DNA of 64,000 bases from Larus michahellis (taxonomy: Eukaryota; Chordata; Aves; Charadriiformes; Laridae). The notes beneath the pieces are model-generated. The model ran no database searches and had not been told where the DNA came from. It saw only the letters and a list, made by a program, of their open reading frames with translations. The translations under genes and the position numbers were made by a program. This document shows, piece by piece, positions 46,801 through 55,700 of the stretch. The stretch lies in contig NC_133910.1 of NCBI RefSeq assembly GCF_964199755.1, forward strand, positions 7,834,501 to 7,898,500. Direction: 5' to 3'. Numbering within the stretch: the first letter of the stretch is position 1; the number at the start of each line of letters is the position of its first letter.

Positions 46801-49127
46801 CTCTGATCAGAGTGCTCAAGGCCAGGCTCAGGCCCAGGAGAGGCTGGGGGTAATCAGACCATCTGGTTGCATCAACTGCCATGAAGGCACCTTTCTGGGA
46901 AGCTCTCCCGGGGCCGCTGACCCTCAGCCCTGTGTTGCCCAGTCGGTGCTTGCTAATCAATACCATGTGGGCAGAGACTCAGATCAATAGCTCTGGGCCT
47001 CCAGCCATGGCAGAAATGAAGGTGCTGGGGACATCGTTCCCTCAGTGTTTGCCTGGACTGTGAAACTACAGTGGCTGTTGCGAGAGAAGCCTGAACATCA
47101 GGCAGGAGAGGCCCCATTTTACGTCCTGGAAGCAGGGACACTGTAGGCTGTCACCAGATGGGACGAGCTGCAGAGAGGACTTATGTGGGTGATGGGGAAT
47201 TTAGTCCCTTTGCTCAGGCAAAGGTGGCCAGAGGGTGTCAAATGAGGAAAGCTCTCCAGCAGGAACTGGACCGTGACCCGGCATCTCTGTGGGTGATGGC
47301 AGGATTAGTTGGAGATGGGAACAAATTCAGTTTGAGGCTAAAGGCAGTATCTTAACTGCCCTCATGCCCCATGCGTGTGTGGTCATTATTGCAAGCTGAG
47401 ACTTTGGGGAGTTCTTGGTTATCAACCCTTAAAAAAAAGAAAAAATAGGTATCTCCAAAGCAGGGCAACAGCAGCACTGTGCAGTCAGAAGGAATATCAC
47501 CCCCTCCTTCGTGTCTGTCTCATTCATTGAGGGGCAGACAAGCACAGTCTTCTACACAGCTAAGATCAAGTATGATGATTCCAAACAAACACTTTCAGAT
47601 TTTCCCTGGGGTTAGAGGGAAAATCCCAAACCAAATTATTTTAAAACATTGCACGTTAAAATGTGGCGTGGATTTGTATCTTTTCTCTTTTATGTCCTCT
47701 GCTTGTTTGGTTTGAGGTCAAACTCAAGCGTTTGGTGGGAGGAGGAATAGTGATCGCAGCTGAACAGAGGAGGCAGCTGGCAGCAAATAGAGCAAACAGT
47801 CCACCTTTCCCCACAAGCAACAGGGAAAACGAACACCAGCAGAGCAGGGGGCGTGCAGACATGGCCAGCTCGTGGGCTGGCATTGCTCCCAAGCCACGTT
47901 CCAATGCGGCAGATGACCTTTTCCAGAGCCTTCAAAGCTGGTGGGAAATCCACCTGCAGCCCAAGGCTGGGGAGCAGGAGGAATTTCAGAGCAGTGTCTG
48001 ATTCCCAGCACAGCCACAACATACAGTATCAGATGACAGAGGTTTGTCTTTTTCTTTTATTTTTAAATCAGAAGCTGGAGCCCCCCCCAAGCCCAGAGAC
48101 AACCAGCCCTGCCTGGCCTCTCAGAAAGTGTCTCCGTGAGTGAATCCATCATGTAGCCGCTGTCAACTTGCTCTGCCTCCTCCTCCCCCGGGATCTGTCA
48201 GTGTTTGCGATAAACAGTTGCTAAGCCCAGGCGTGGGGCTGACAGCTCTGCCGTGTGTGTAGCCTTCCCCCTGCTTGCAGGGAAAGCCGTGTTTTAAAGG
48301 TGAAGCCTGCAGCCACAGATAGCTGCTCCTCAGGCTTCCCTTGCCCCTGACCAGCCACGGACACCATCTGCCCTCCCTGCTGTCGTTCAGCCCCAAGCCC
48401 TCCATGGATGATAGCTCTGGTGAATGCTCCACCGCCCCGTGCTGTCCCAAGGCACGTGAAGAAACCAAGCCAGCCTGGAGGATGGATCACCTCCAGCAGC
48501 GTCCCTGCCTGCCACCCGGTATGAGGAGCGCTCTCACAGCTCCCTGACAGCGGCCAAGCCCCTTCCACCCCTCCTCACACCCGGAGCCCTCGTCCCAGGG
48601 ACACAGATGCCTGCAGCGGACCTCAATCGCCGCCCTCATGGCCCGAGCCAAGGAGGCCACGCTTCTCCCCCAGGGTCAGGGAGCCACGCCGGACCCAGAC
48701 ACCAGCAGTGCCGCCCATCGGGGCAGGGTGGGCCTCTGTGCTGGGGCCTTGCAGAGCCATCTCCTCCCTTGCCCCTCCTAAATGCCTCTAAGCCGGCGGA
48801 GGCCCCTGCAGCACAACCGGCCCGTGTCACCCGGTCCGGCGGGGCGGTGGCCCGGGCCCTTGCCCGTTGTCGAGGCCCGGGACTGGCCGGGCGCCCTGTG
48901 CCACCTGCCCGGCATGGGGAAGCCCCCGGGGCCAGCCCCGTCCCTCCTGGGCCGCTGTCACCCCTCTGGCGGGTGGCGCGGCCCGGGCGCCATCTCACGC
49001 CCCCCCCCCCAGCGCCGCGTCCCGTCCCGGGCCCGCGGGATGTTCCTCCCCTCGGTGTCCCCGCGGCGCCCCTCGCCCTCGGAGCGCGGCTGGCACTTAC
49101 CACGGCCCTCGCCATGAAAGCCAGCAT
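34681..49127 (-). CDS. CRAT: Carnitine O-acetyltransferase, complete
   Basis: Exons in transcript order: 49127-49101, 45254-44991, 44510-44392, 42165-42112, 41090-40925, 40336-40162, 39669-39491, 38436-38336, 37872-37753, 37292-37170, 36818-36683, 36188-36126, 35605-35468, 34896-34681. They give 626 aa, equal to human. Family knowledge: transfers short acyl groups between CoA and carnitine in the mitochondrial matrix and peroxisomes. Catalytic His343 is present in YEH, the S552-T553-S554 carnitine-site motif is intact, and [11 protein letters not shown] lines the CoA site. The N-terminus MLAFMARAV is basic and hydrophobic, as expected for mitochondrial import, and the C-terminus SKL is a consensus peroxisomal signal. 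CRAT is head to head with PTPA, start codons 561 bp apart. Confidence 0.97.
35468..35605 (-). CDS. CRAT: CRAT exon 13, carnitine-site STS motif
   Basis: Encodes [40 protein letters not shown] and NLSTSQ. S552-T553-S554 line the carnitine pocket in the family. Confidence 0.97.
36126..36188 (-). CDS. CRAT: CRAT exon 12
   Basis: 63 bp, phase 0 at both ends, encoding [20 protein letters not shown] and M. Confidence 0.95.
36683..36818 (-). CDS. CRAT: CRAT exon 11
   Basis: Encodes [37 protein letters not shown] and [23 protein letters not shown] is the second family signature. Confidence 0.96.
37170..37292 (-). CDS. CRAT: CRAT exon 10
   Basis: Encodes [20 protein letters not shown] and [20 protein letters not shown]. 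Phase 2 at both ends. Confidence 0.97.
37504..37515 (+). repeat. G12 homopolymer
   Basis: Twelve consecutive G on the plus strand inside a CRAT intron; likely length-variable. Confidence 0.85.
37753..37872 (-). CDS. CRAT: CRAT exon 9
   Basis: Encodes [20 protein letters not shown] and [19 protein letters not shown], including CoA-binding lysines of the family. Phase 2 at both ends. Confidence 0.96.
38336..38436 (-). CDS. CRAT: CRAT exon 8, catalytic histidine
   Basis: Encodes [20 protein letters not shown] and [13 protein letters not shown]. His343 of YEH is the general base of the transferase reaction. Confidence 0.97.
39491..39669 (-). CDS. CRAT: CRAT exon 7
   Basis: Encodes [32 protein letters not shown] and [20 protein letters not shown]. 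The GGGS-NRW-DKTLQ block precedes the catalytic histidine in the family. Confidence 0.97.
40162..40336 (-). CDS. CRAT: CRAT exon 6
   Basis: Encodes [40 protein letters not shown] and [15 protein letters not shown]. Ends in phase 1. Confidence 0.97.
40925..41090 (-). CDS. CRAT: CRAT exon 5
   Basis: Encodes [34 protein letters not shown] and ends HITVVHNFQ. Phase 0 at the end. Confidence 0.96.
42112..42165 (-). CDS. CRAT: CRAT exon 4
   Basis: 54 bp, encoding [17 protein letters not shown]. Donor GTGAGT; ends in phase 2. Confidence 0.95.
44392..44510 (-). CDS. CRAT: CRAT exon 3
   Basis: Encodes [20 protein letters not shown] and [19 protein letters not shown], the conserved carnitine/choline acyltransferase signature region near the N-terminus. 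Ends in phase 2. Confidence 0.96.
44991..45254 (-). CDS. CRAT: CRAT exon 2
   Basis: 264 bp, phase 0 at both ends. Encodes [40 protein letters not shown] and a segment ending RRAKKMENW. This exon carries the end of the targeting region and the start of the acyltransferase fold. Confidence 0.95.
45255..49100 (-). other. CRAT: CRAT intron 1
   Basis: 3.8-kb intron, unique sequence, becoming GC-rich above about 48500. It contains the palindrome at 46310-46341. No exon or repeat family was recognised. Confidence 0.8.
46310..46341. repeat. Perfect 32-bp palindrome
   Basis: Two 16-base arms meet with no spacer at 46325/46326; with a one-base bulge, four more pairs (CTGG/CCAG) extend it. It lies in CRAT intron 1. 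Confidence 0.9.
49101..49127 (-). CDS. CRAT: CRAT exon 1 (coding part)
   Basis: Encodes MLAFMARAV, then donor GTAAGT. Matches the human start MLAF. The frame is open upstream but holds no earlier ATG within the GC-rich leader, so this ATG is chosen. Confidence 0.9.
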
Positions 49128-49214
49128 GGCTCCGCGCCTGCCCGCGGCCCCGGCCGCCGCCCGCCGCAAGGACACCGGCGACACCGGGCGCCGCCGCCCC
49201 GCCGCCCCACTCAG

Positions 49215-49228
49215 CCGCCAGGGGGCGG
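49215..49228 (+). promoter_or_regulatory. CTCF-like motif
   Basis: CCGCCAGGGGGCGG closely fits the CTCF core. It is about 90 bp upstream of the CRAT start codon. It also overlaps a GC box, so Sp1/KLF binding is an alternative reading. Confidence 0.5.
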
Positions 49229-49240
49229 GGCCGCCCCGAC

Positions 49241-49697
49241 GCCATCTTGGAACGGGGCGAAGCCCGCGCCGCCATTTTGAGGAAGGGCAAGATCCGGCTG
49301 TGAGGGGAGGGAGCGCCGCGGCCGGTGTCGGAGAGGGGATGTGTCTCCTCTCTCAGCTGCGTGTTCCAGGATTTGGTGAGGAGAGTCCTCCTGCCCGCCA
49401 AGGCGCACCTCCTCTCCCCTCCACGCACACCCACTCCTCACGGCGCCGCAGCGCCCCGCACAAACATGGCCGCCCTGCCGCCCTGTCTGGGCAGAGGAGG
49501 CCGTGCCCCGTACAAACATGGCGGCGTGGGCCACGACGGTGGCTGGGAAGGGCCACGCCGTCGGCTGACAGCGCCGGGAGCGACAGGACCGGGCGGCGTG
49601 CCCTGCTCAAAGATGGCCGCCGGCGACTTCGGCGTGTCCGGAGGTGAGAGGTGAGGGGTGGCGGCAGCGGTGGCCGCGCTCCGGGAAGATGGCAGAG
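49241..49697. promoter_or_regulatory. Six oriented YY1-like motifs
   Basis: Minus-strand AAGATGGCG (49241-49250) and AAAATGGCGGC (49270-49279) point toward CRAT. Plus-strand ACATGGCCGCC (49464), ACATGGCGGC (49516), AAGATGGCCGCC (49610) and AAGATGGCAG (49686) point toward PTPA. YY1 sites typically lie just downstream of start sites in the direction of transcription. Confidence 0.6.
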
Positions 49698-49713
49698 AGC
49701 GAGCGGCCAGCAG
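49689..49713 (+). CDS. PTPA: PTPA exon 1 (coding part)
   Basis: Encodes MAESERPA plus one base; human begins MAEGERQ. Donor GTGAGAG at 49714. Kozak context GAAGATGG. Confidence 0.88.
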
Positions 49714-52700
49714 GTGAGAGGCGGCCGGGCGGCTCCGGGGCCTTCTGGGTTGGGGGCTGCGCTTGGGGCCCGTAAGGGGCGTATTCGGGGCCGGGGTGTG
49801 CTGGGAGGTCTCACTCTGCACGGGGGGCCGGGGGCGCCGGGTCCTGGGCTGTGGGGGGCTGCGCCGGCAGCGGCCGCCCGGGCCTGTGGTGAGGGTGAGG
49901 AGGGAAGAGGCTTTGCTGAGGATACGAAGGGGCCCCGGAGCCCCCCAGCCCTCGGCCGGGTGAGGCGGGGAGCCTGGGCTCCATCGGCCACCCGGCCCCG
50001 CTCGGGGCTGAGGCCTGCCGTGCCGTGAGCTGCCGGCAGGGCCGGGCCTGGGCCCCCCGGAACGGTGGGGGCTGAGGGGGGTCCCGCGGGGGCTGCACCC
50101 CCAGCAGGGTTGGGGGACGGGACGGGGCAGGGGGATCCTCTGTCCCCTGAGGGCTGACAGGGTGCGCGGGTCCCTCCTGTGCACCCCGGGGCGAGGCGGT
50201 CGGGGTTTGGGCTGTCGCTGGAGCAGCCGGCGTCGGGGCGTTCTGTTGTCTGTGCCCTTTTTCTGTGACTCCCTTTCCCGTCGCTGAAACGGGTGGTGTT
50301 TGCCAGTGTGGAAAGTCCCTCTCTTGGCTGAGTTTGATTTCCCCTCCCCACACCGTGAGAGTGTCTCCTTTGTCCAAGTCGCTTCTCGTCATAAAACAAA
50401 CCCATTCTGCTCCTGTCTCCATCTTATCATTGGTTTTGGACTTTTGCTTTTGTATTCATTTTATAATATTGTAATCGCTGCAGACCTCGCTGTGTTTCCT
50501 TCCTTGAGTATCTCTGCTCTCCTCCCCATGAGGAAATGCACAAAGTTCGTGTCAGAAGAAGTGGTGGTTGAGAATGCAGAGATGAAACAAATTCTGTGAT
50601 AAGACAGATAAGAACACCTGGATCCCCTCGGTCCAGGACACTGCCCTGGCTGCTTCACTGGCCTTTACGTGTCATCGGTATTAATGGGCAAATCAGTGTT
50701 TGCCTTTTTGCACGCCTGCTCTGGAGTTTTTAATTGTTTGCATGTTACAAGTTATTTTAAAATAAGAGCTCTATCACGGTGGTGCTAGTCATTGAGAGTT
50801 GTGTGCTGAATTTTCAGAAGAGAGGCATGCGTGTCTTTCATTTAAATTCCTCTTGTGTTGTTCCTCTCATCCTTGTACCTGGGAGTTTTACCATAACTTA
50901 CGCAGAGGCATGAACCAAGCCCTGTAACACCCTGGGCAGATGATGAGACTGCATTTGTTCTGTAGGCAGGGGACTTGAAAGGCAGAGAACTTAAATGACT
51001 TTCTAAGGTTGACAAGTCTATAGCAGCCTCTGCGTGGTTGCTGGGACTTTGGATTCCTTTTTCCCTGGTCTGCCTGCTAGACAGCACTGCTCTGCTGCAG
51101 AAAAAGCTGCTGACGCTTCTGGGTAGTATTTCCTATGTAAATGCAGCTAATAATATTTTAAGGAGTTGGAGTTTGGTGGTGTATGTTAGGGAGTCAGTGC
51201 CTGAGCTTGCTGTAGTACGGAGAGCAGTTGCCGAAGTGTTGCCAGGGTGGCTGGTGCTGAAAAAATGCCTTCAGATTTTCTAGGATTAAAAAGATGAACT
51301 GGGTGACTCTAACAGAATTCATAAATTCACATTAGCACCCTGTTTCTTTAACAGTTGTCTCTGCTGCACTGCCTCTTACTAGTAAAAGTCGCACTTATAG
51401 GAGCGTAATGCAAATCACCTCTAACCTTGTGGAGCATTTCTGGCTCTGCAGTGTCCTGGTGCGGGACTGCCGGCTGAGAGCAGAGCCCTGGAGAGTGCGG
51501 AAGGAGTGACCCTTACCGCAGGGCTAGGTCCTTGGTTCAGATGCCCAGAGGAAGAGCTTGATCTAATACATTAACAGTTTGCGTTTCCATTAAATACTAC
51601 ATCCTGGGCTCTGAGAGTGCTTTAAAATTAAATGATCTTCATAGCTTCCACCTGGAAGAGGCTGTGTCCCGGCATCCTCCAAGCCCCCGCGCTGTCTGGA
51701 CAGAGGTCTGCGGCTCTGGACTGCCATCTATTGAACTGCTCCAGCTTTATCTTCGCAGAAGTTGTCATTCTGCAAAGATAAAGAATGCAGTTCAGGCTTA
51801 GCACCCTAAAAACAAGGCACAGGTAGTTTATTAGGAGAGCTCAGTGCTTCAGCATGACCTGAGGCTTGTCTTCACTAGACAGAAGTAATTAAACTAGCTG
51901 GATGTTGCCTTTCTTAGCTCCTGCACCAGCCTCTCTGTCTGGGTGGGCAGTGTATCTTTAGTGGTGAAAACAAACATAATGCCACTTGCTGAAGCCTTGC
52001 AGTGTCCTTAGAAGTGTGTTATTCGGGGATGGAGAGGATATTCTTTGGTGAGGAGAACTTGGTGAGATAATGGTGCAAGCTCGGATGGATTTGTTTGCTT
52101 TCTGTCTCCTGAGAAATGAATGTCGATTTCTAAGGAAGGAAGATAGAGGATTTCTTCTTCTCCATGGCCTCTATTTTACCTCTTTTTTGCATCTCCTAGG
52201 TGCCTCTGAGGAGGTGGCTCCTCCCCTCCAGCAGAGCTTCATGATCCCCAAAAAGGAGATAAACATGGTTTCCGACATGGCCAAGTGGAAGCGCTCTCAG
52301 GTATGTCTCTGAGGTCAGGGAAAACTGGTAAGTGCTTATTATGCTTCAGTGACAGCCAGGTCTAGTCTGGGAACAGCCACAAGGTAAAGCAGGTTTGGGC
52401 AAGTAATGGGGAATTAATTGATTTGTGTTTTAAAGCAGAAGAGTCACTGCCTGTTGGTAGGAAAACGACTTGGCAGTGAGGTGTGGAGTCTGGCAGCCAA
52501 ATGCTCTGACAAAGGAGTGAGCCAGGGAGAGCCCGGACGTTGAGGGAGACCAAAGATGCTTAAAAATTATTAGGGCTCCCTCCCAACAAGCTAGACAAGA
52601 AGCTGGTAACTATTTCATCCTACCTAGCCCGTATATTATATCAAAACTTGATTTACCCAGTGCTGTTTGAACTCAGCTTGAACGTGGTCCTGCTGCCTGG

Positions 52701-55700
52701 CCCTCTAGTAGCATCAGGCTGGGTTGGTTCCTGGGGCCTTCCCACCTTGCTGTACTGGAAAGGGCTCCAGAGCCAAGGCCTTCAATTTCTTGGATAATTT
52801 TTGTTTACAGTTTGTGTGGAGCTGGTGGAACAGGCAGGTTCTCCCCTCTCTGCCTTTGAGGGATTGTTAGCCCAGGCTTGTCCCACCTATTAGGAGCAAG
52901 TTCTTGCTTGCTGACTGATCTGTGATGTCTTAAGAGAAGCTTAAGTTATAGTCAGGTCTCAGACAAACCTCTGAGTGCAGCTTCCTTTGTTAAGTCTCCT
53001 GGGTTTAAGGAATTGCTCCTGGTCAGGATTTCTGTGCAAGAGGGGCCCGAGGAGAAAGAGGGGACAGCGTGCTAGTCTGGTGTTTTCAAAGGCTTAGGGC
53101 CATGGAGCTGCACTGGATATAATGCTTCAAAAGCAGCAAATTTAAAAAGAAGAGCTGTGAGGAGCCTGGGCTCTCTCCAATTTCTCCATCATGCATGAGT
53201 ATGGGAGAAGAGTAGGAGAAGGAAGAGGGAGATAATGGCGTAGGTCTGGGAGAAGGAGTGCAGAGCAGGATGTCTGGGTACAACTGAGACTCTGCACAGC
53301 CAAGGAGTTTGAGTTTGACCTGATAGGTGGCAGGGAGCTTGAGGAAAGGATTTTGGGGGCAGCGCAAGCTTTTTTAGGATTCTTTGTGTAATTTTTACAG
53401 CAATGCAGAGTTCTTAGCACAATCACCATCTGCCTCTGAGGTCTGCCAAAAATAGCTGTAGCCTCTCAGCAAGCCCTGCACCCTGGGTGTCTCCAAGAAA
53501 GCAGTCCTGTGTGTTGGGAAAGGTTCCCTTGATGTGCAGGAGTGCTCCCATGCCACATTGCTTGCTCAGACAGACCGTGGCTATTCACTAACGCCCTGCT
53601 CTCTCGTCGGGTGTGTTTGCAGGCATACGCAGATTACATGGGCTTCATCCTCACTCTGAATGAAGGTGTCAGGGGCAAGAAGCTGACCTGCGAATACAAA
53701 GTTTCAGAGGTAGGAGTAGAGTTTGGATCCCCTTGTTTCTCCTTTTTTGCCTTTCTTTTTTTTTTTTTTTTTTTTTTGGGCTCTGTGGTGAATATTTCTG
53801 TGTTGAAGAATGAGTTGGCAGCTGATCTGGGAGCCAGGGAGAATAAATGCAGTTGGGTTATACTTGGGGATGCAAATGTCAGCCTGCAGTCCTCTCCTTG
53901 GGATGCAGAGGCTCTGTGTGTGCTCACTGGATGGGAAATCAAGCAAGTTACAAGTGGACAGAAGCTGGTGGTAAAGAGGAGGATGCAGAAAGGATATATT
54001 TTGACCCTGTTTTCACAGTCTGGCTTCAACCAGTGATGTTTTGAAGATGTGAAGATCTTGGTTGCAGGCAAAAGGCTGAGGTGTCTGTACTGTTCGTGTT
54101 CTCCCGCTGGCCTTTCTGTGGGACCTTGGGCAAGTCACTTGTCTCCCTGTCCCTGGGCTTCCTTGTTGCTCAGACTGTTAACAGCACCAATCTCCTCGGC
54201 CCATGCTGTAGCTGAGCTATGTAAGGTCTGGTTTGACAGCGTGTGAGCTCAAGGCATGTCATTGAGTGGACCTGCCTCACCAAGGGCTGTGCTGAGGGCT
54301 ATGGGGGGGGCTGTGAAGCACGCAGGAGGGCTGGGCTAGGGAGGTATTTTTATCCTGCGGGGCAGGATTGGCCATTCCTAGGTGTTAAGGAGAAAGGACC
54401 TGTTTTTCCCCTTGCGTTAATGTGGCTGTCACCCACCTCTGTTAGCCGAGGTGGCCAGTTTTGATGCCTGTTCTCCTTATCAGGGCACAGCAAGATCGTT
54501 TGGAGCCAGAAGGGAAGGGCAGGCGTCCTCAGTGGTGTTACTGCCTGGCCTCAGCCATGCCCAGTGCTGGCCTGAGGTCTCTCTGGGTGCTGCTGTGATC
54601 TGCAGAGCCTTTGTTGGACACCAGTTCGGTTCTGTGCGGCATGCTGGATCCCCCTCCCTTATTCTGCATGTAATGAGGACATTCTTGGGTACATTTTTAC
54701 TGTTCCAACTTGTCACGGCTGTGAAAGAAAGCTGGGAATAGTCTAAATAGATCTAGGCAGAATGGGAAAGAGACTGGGCGCTGTGTGTTTATAGCTTCAT
54801 TCTGGTGTGGGAAGGCAGCCTACAATGATCTTTAACCTAGTCATTTATGTTTGAAGCAGGCATGTTAAGTCCAGCCTTCCCTTCCAGGAGCCAGTGTGTG
54901 AATGACAAACTTGCTTGTAGTTCATGGAGGGGTTCAGGGATAATGAGTCCCTCCCTAACAGGCTTTGTGTCCACCTTTTGTTCCTTCAATTCAGTAGAAA
55001 CTGCTGTCAAATGCTGCTATTGCTTTCCACTGTTTGCATTTCACCTTTGAGTTTTGTCTTTGTCATGATCTCGCTCATTCCCAACCATTCACAGAGCAGT
55101 TCTAGGGAAACAAAGCATTAAAAATGAGCAAAACAAAGGAGGTGAAAAAACCCTCTCTTCCGCCATCCCCTTTGAGCTGTCAGCTATCTAGGAAAAGCTG
55201 TATCAGGGCTGTGTCCGTGCAGCAGATCCCTCTTGGAGTGAATATTTCCCATCTGCAGTCCCAGTCCAGGTGACAAACAAGAGACACAATCCTGACTGCT
55301 TGGGATGTGGCGGGGAACGTGTCTCATTCCCCTGGTGCTCAGGAGAGCAGAAGCCTGTGACTTGAGGCACAGGTGGAGCATCCCCAGGGTTGCCTTGTTG
55401 ATGAGGTTGCCTGTTCACGCGGGTTCGTTTGTAGATCAAACTGCTTATCTGTGCTTTTAAAGGCTCAGCCCCTTGTGGCCTCTGCTTGCATCTCTGCTCT
55501 GCTTTCTTCTCTTTTCCTGTACCTGCTGCTGATGTGCTTTTGTGCCGTCCCATCTTCCTCCCTGATCAAATGCTGGGGACGCCTGCCTTTGGCAAATGAC
55601 CTCCTGGAATCCTTTCTGCTGAATGTGTATCCTCTCCATGACTTACTGGTATTGCTTTGCCGTGGAAAAGGAGGAAAAAAAAAAAAAAAGTATGGTCTGC

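Larger units (their letters stand above)
48560..50250. promoter_or_regulatory. CpG island / bidirectional CRAT-PTPA promoter
   Basis: GC- and CpG-dense block covering CRAT exon 1, the 561-bp gap between the two start codons, and PTPA exon 1. It contains GC boxes, a CTCF-like motif and six YY1-like ATGGC motifs. No TATA box. The head-to-head pair is also the arrangement in human. Confidence 0.88.

Noticed and set aside
48607-49647. Long plus-strand open frame (346 codons) across the CpG island
   Set aside because: Low-complexity Pro/Arg/Ala/Gly composition, antisense to CRAT exon 1; open only because GC-rich DNA has few stops.
49353-50405. Long minus-strand open frame (350 codons) upstream of CRAT
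   Set aside because: Same GC-rich artefact, antisense to PTPA exon 1; no recognisable domain.
53542-54036. 164-codon frame around PTPA exon 3
   Set aside because: Contains the true exon 53623-53709 but otherwise reads through intron, including a poly-T tract coding for a Phe run; no nearby poly(A) signal was seen to suggest a real terminal exon.
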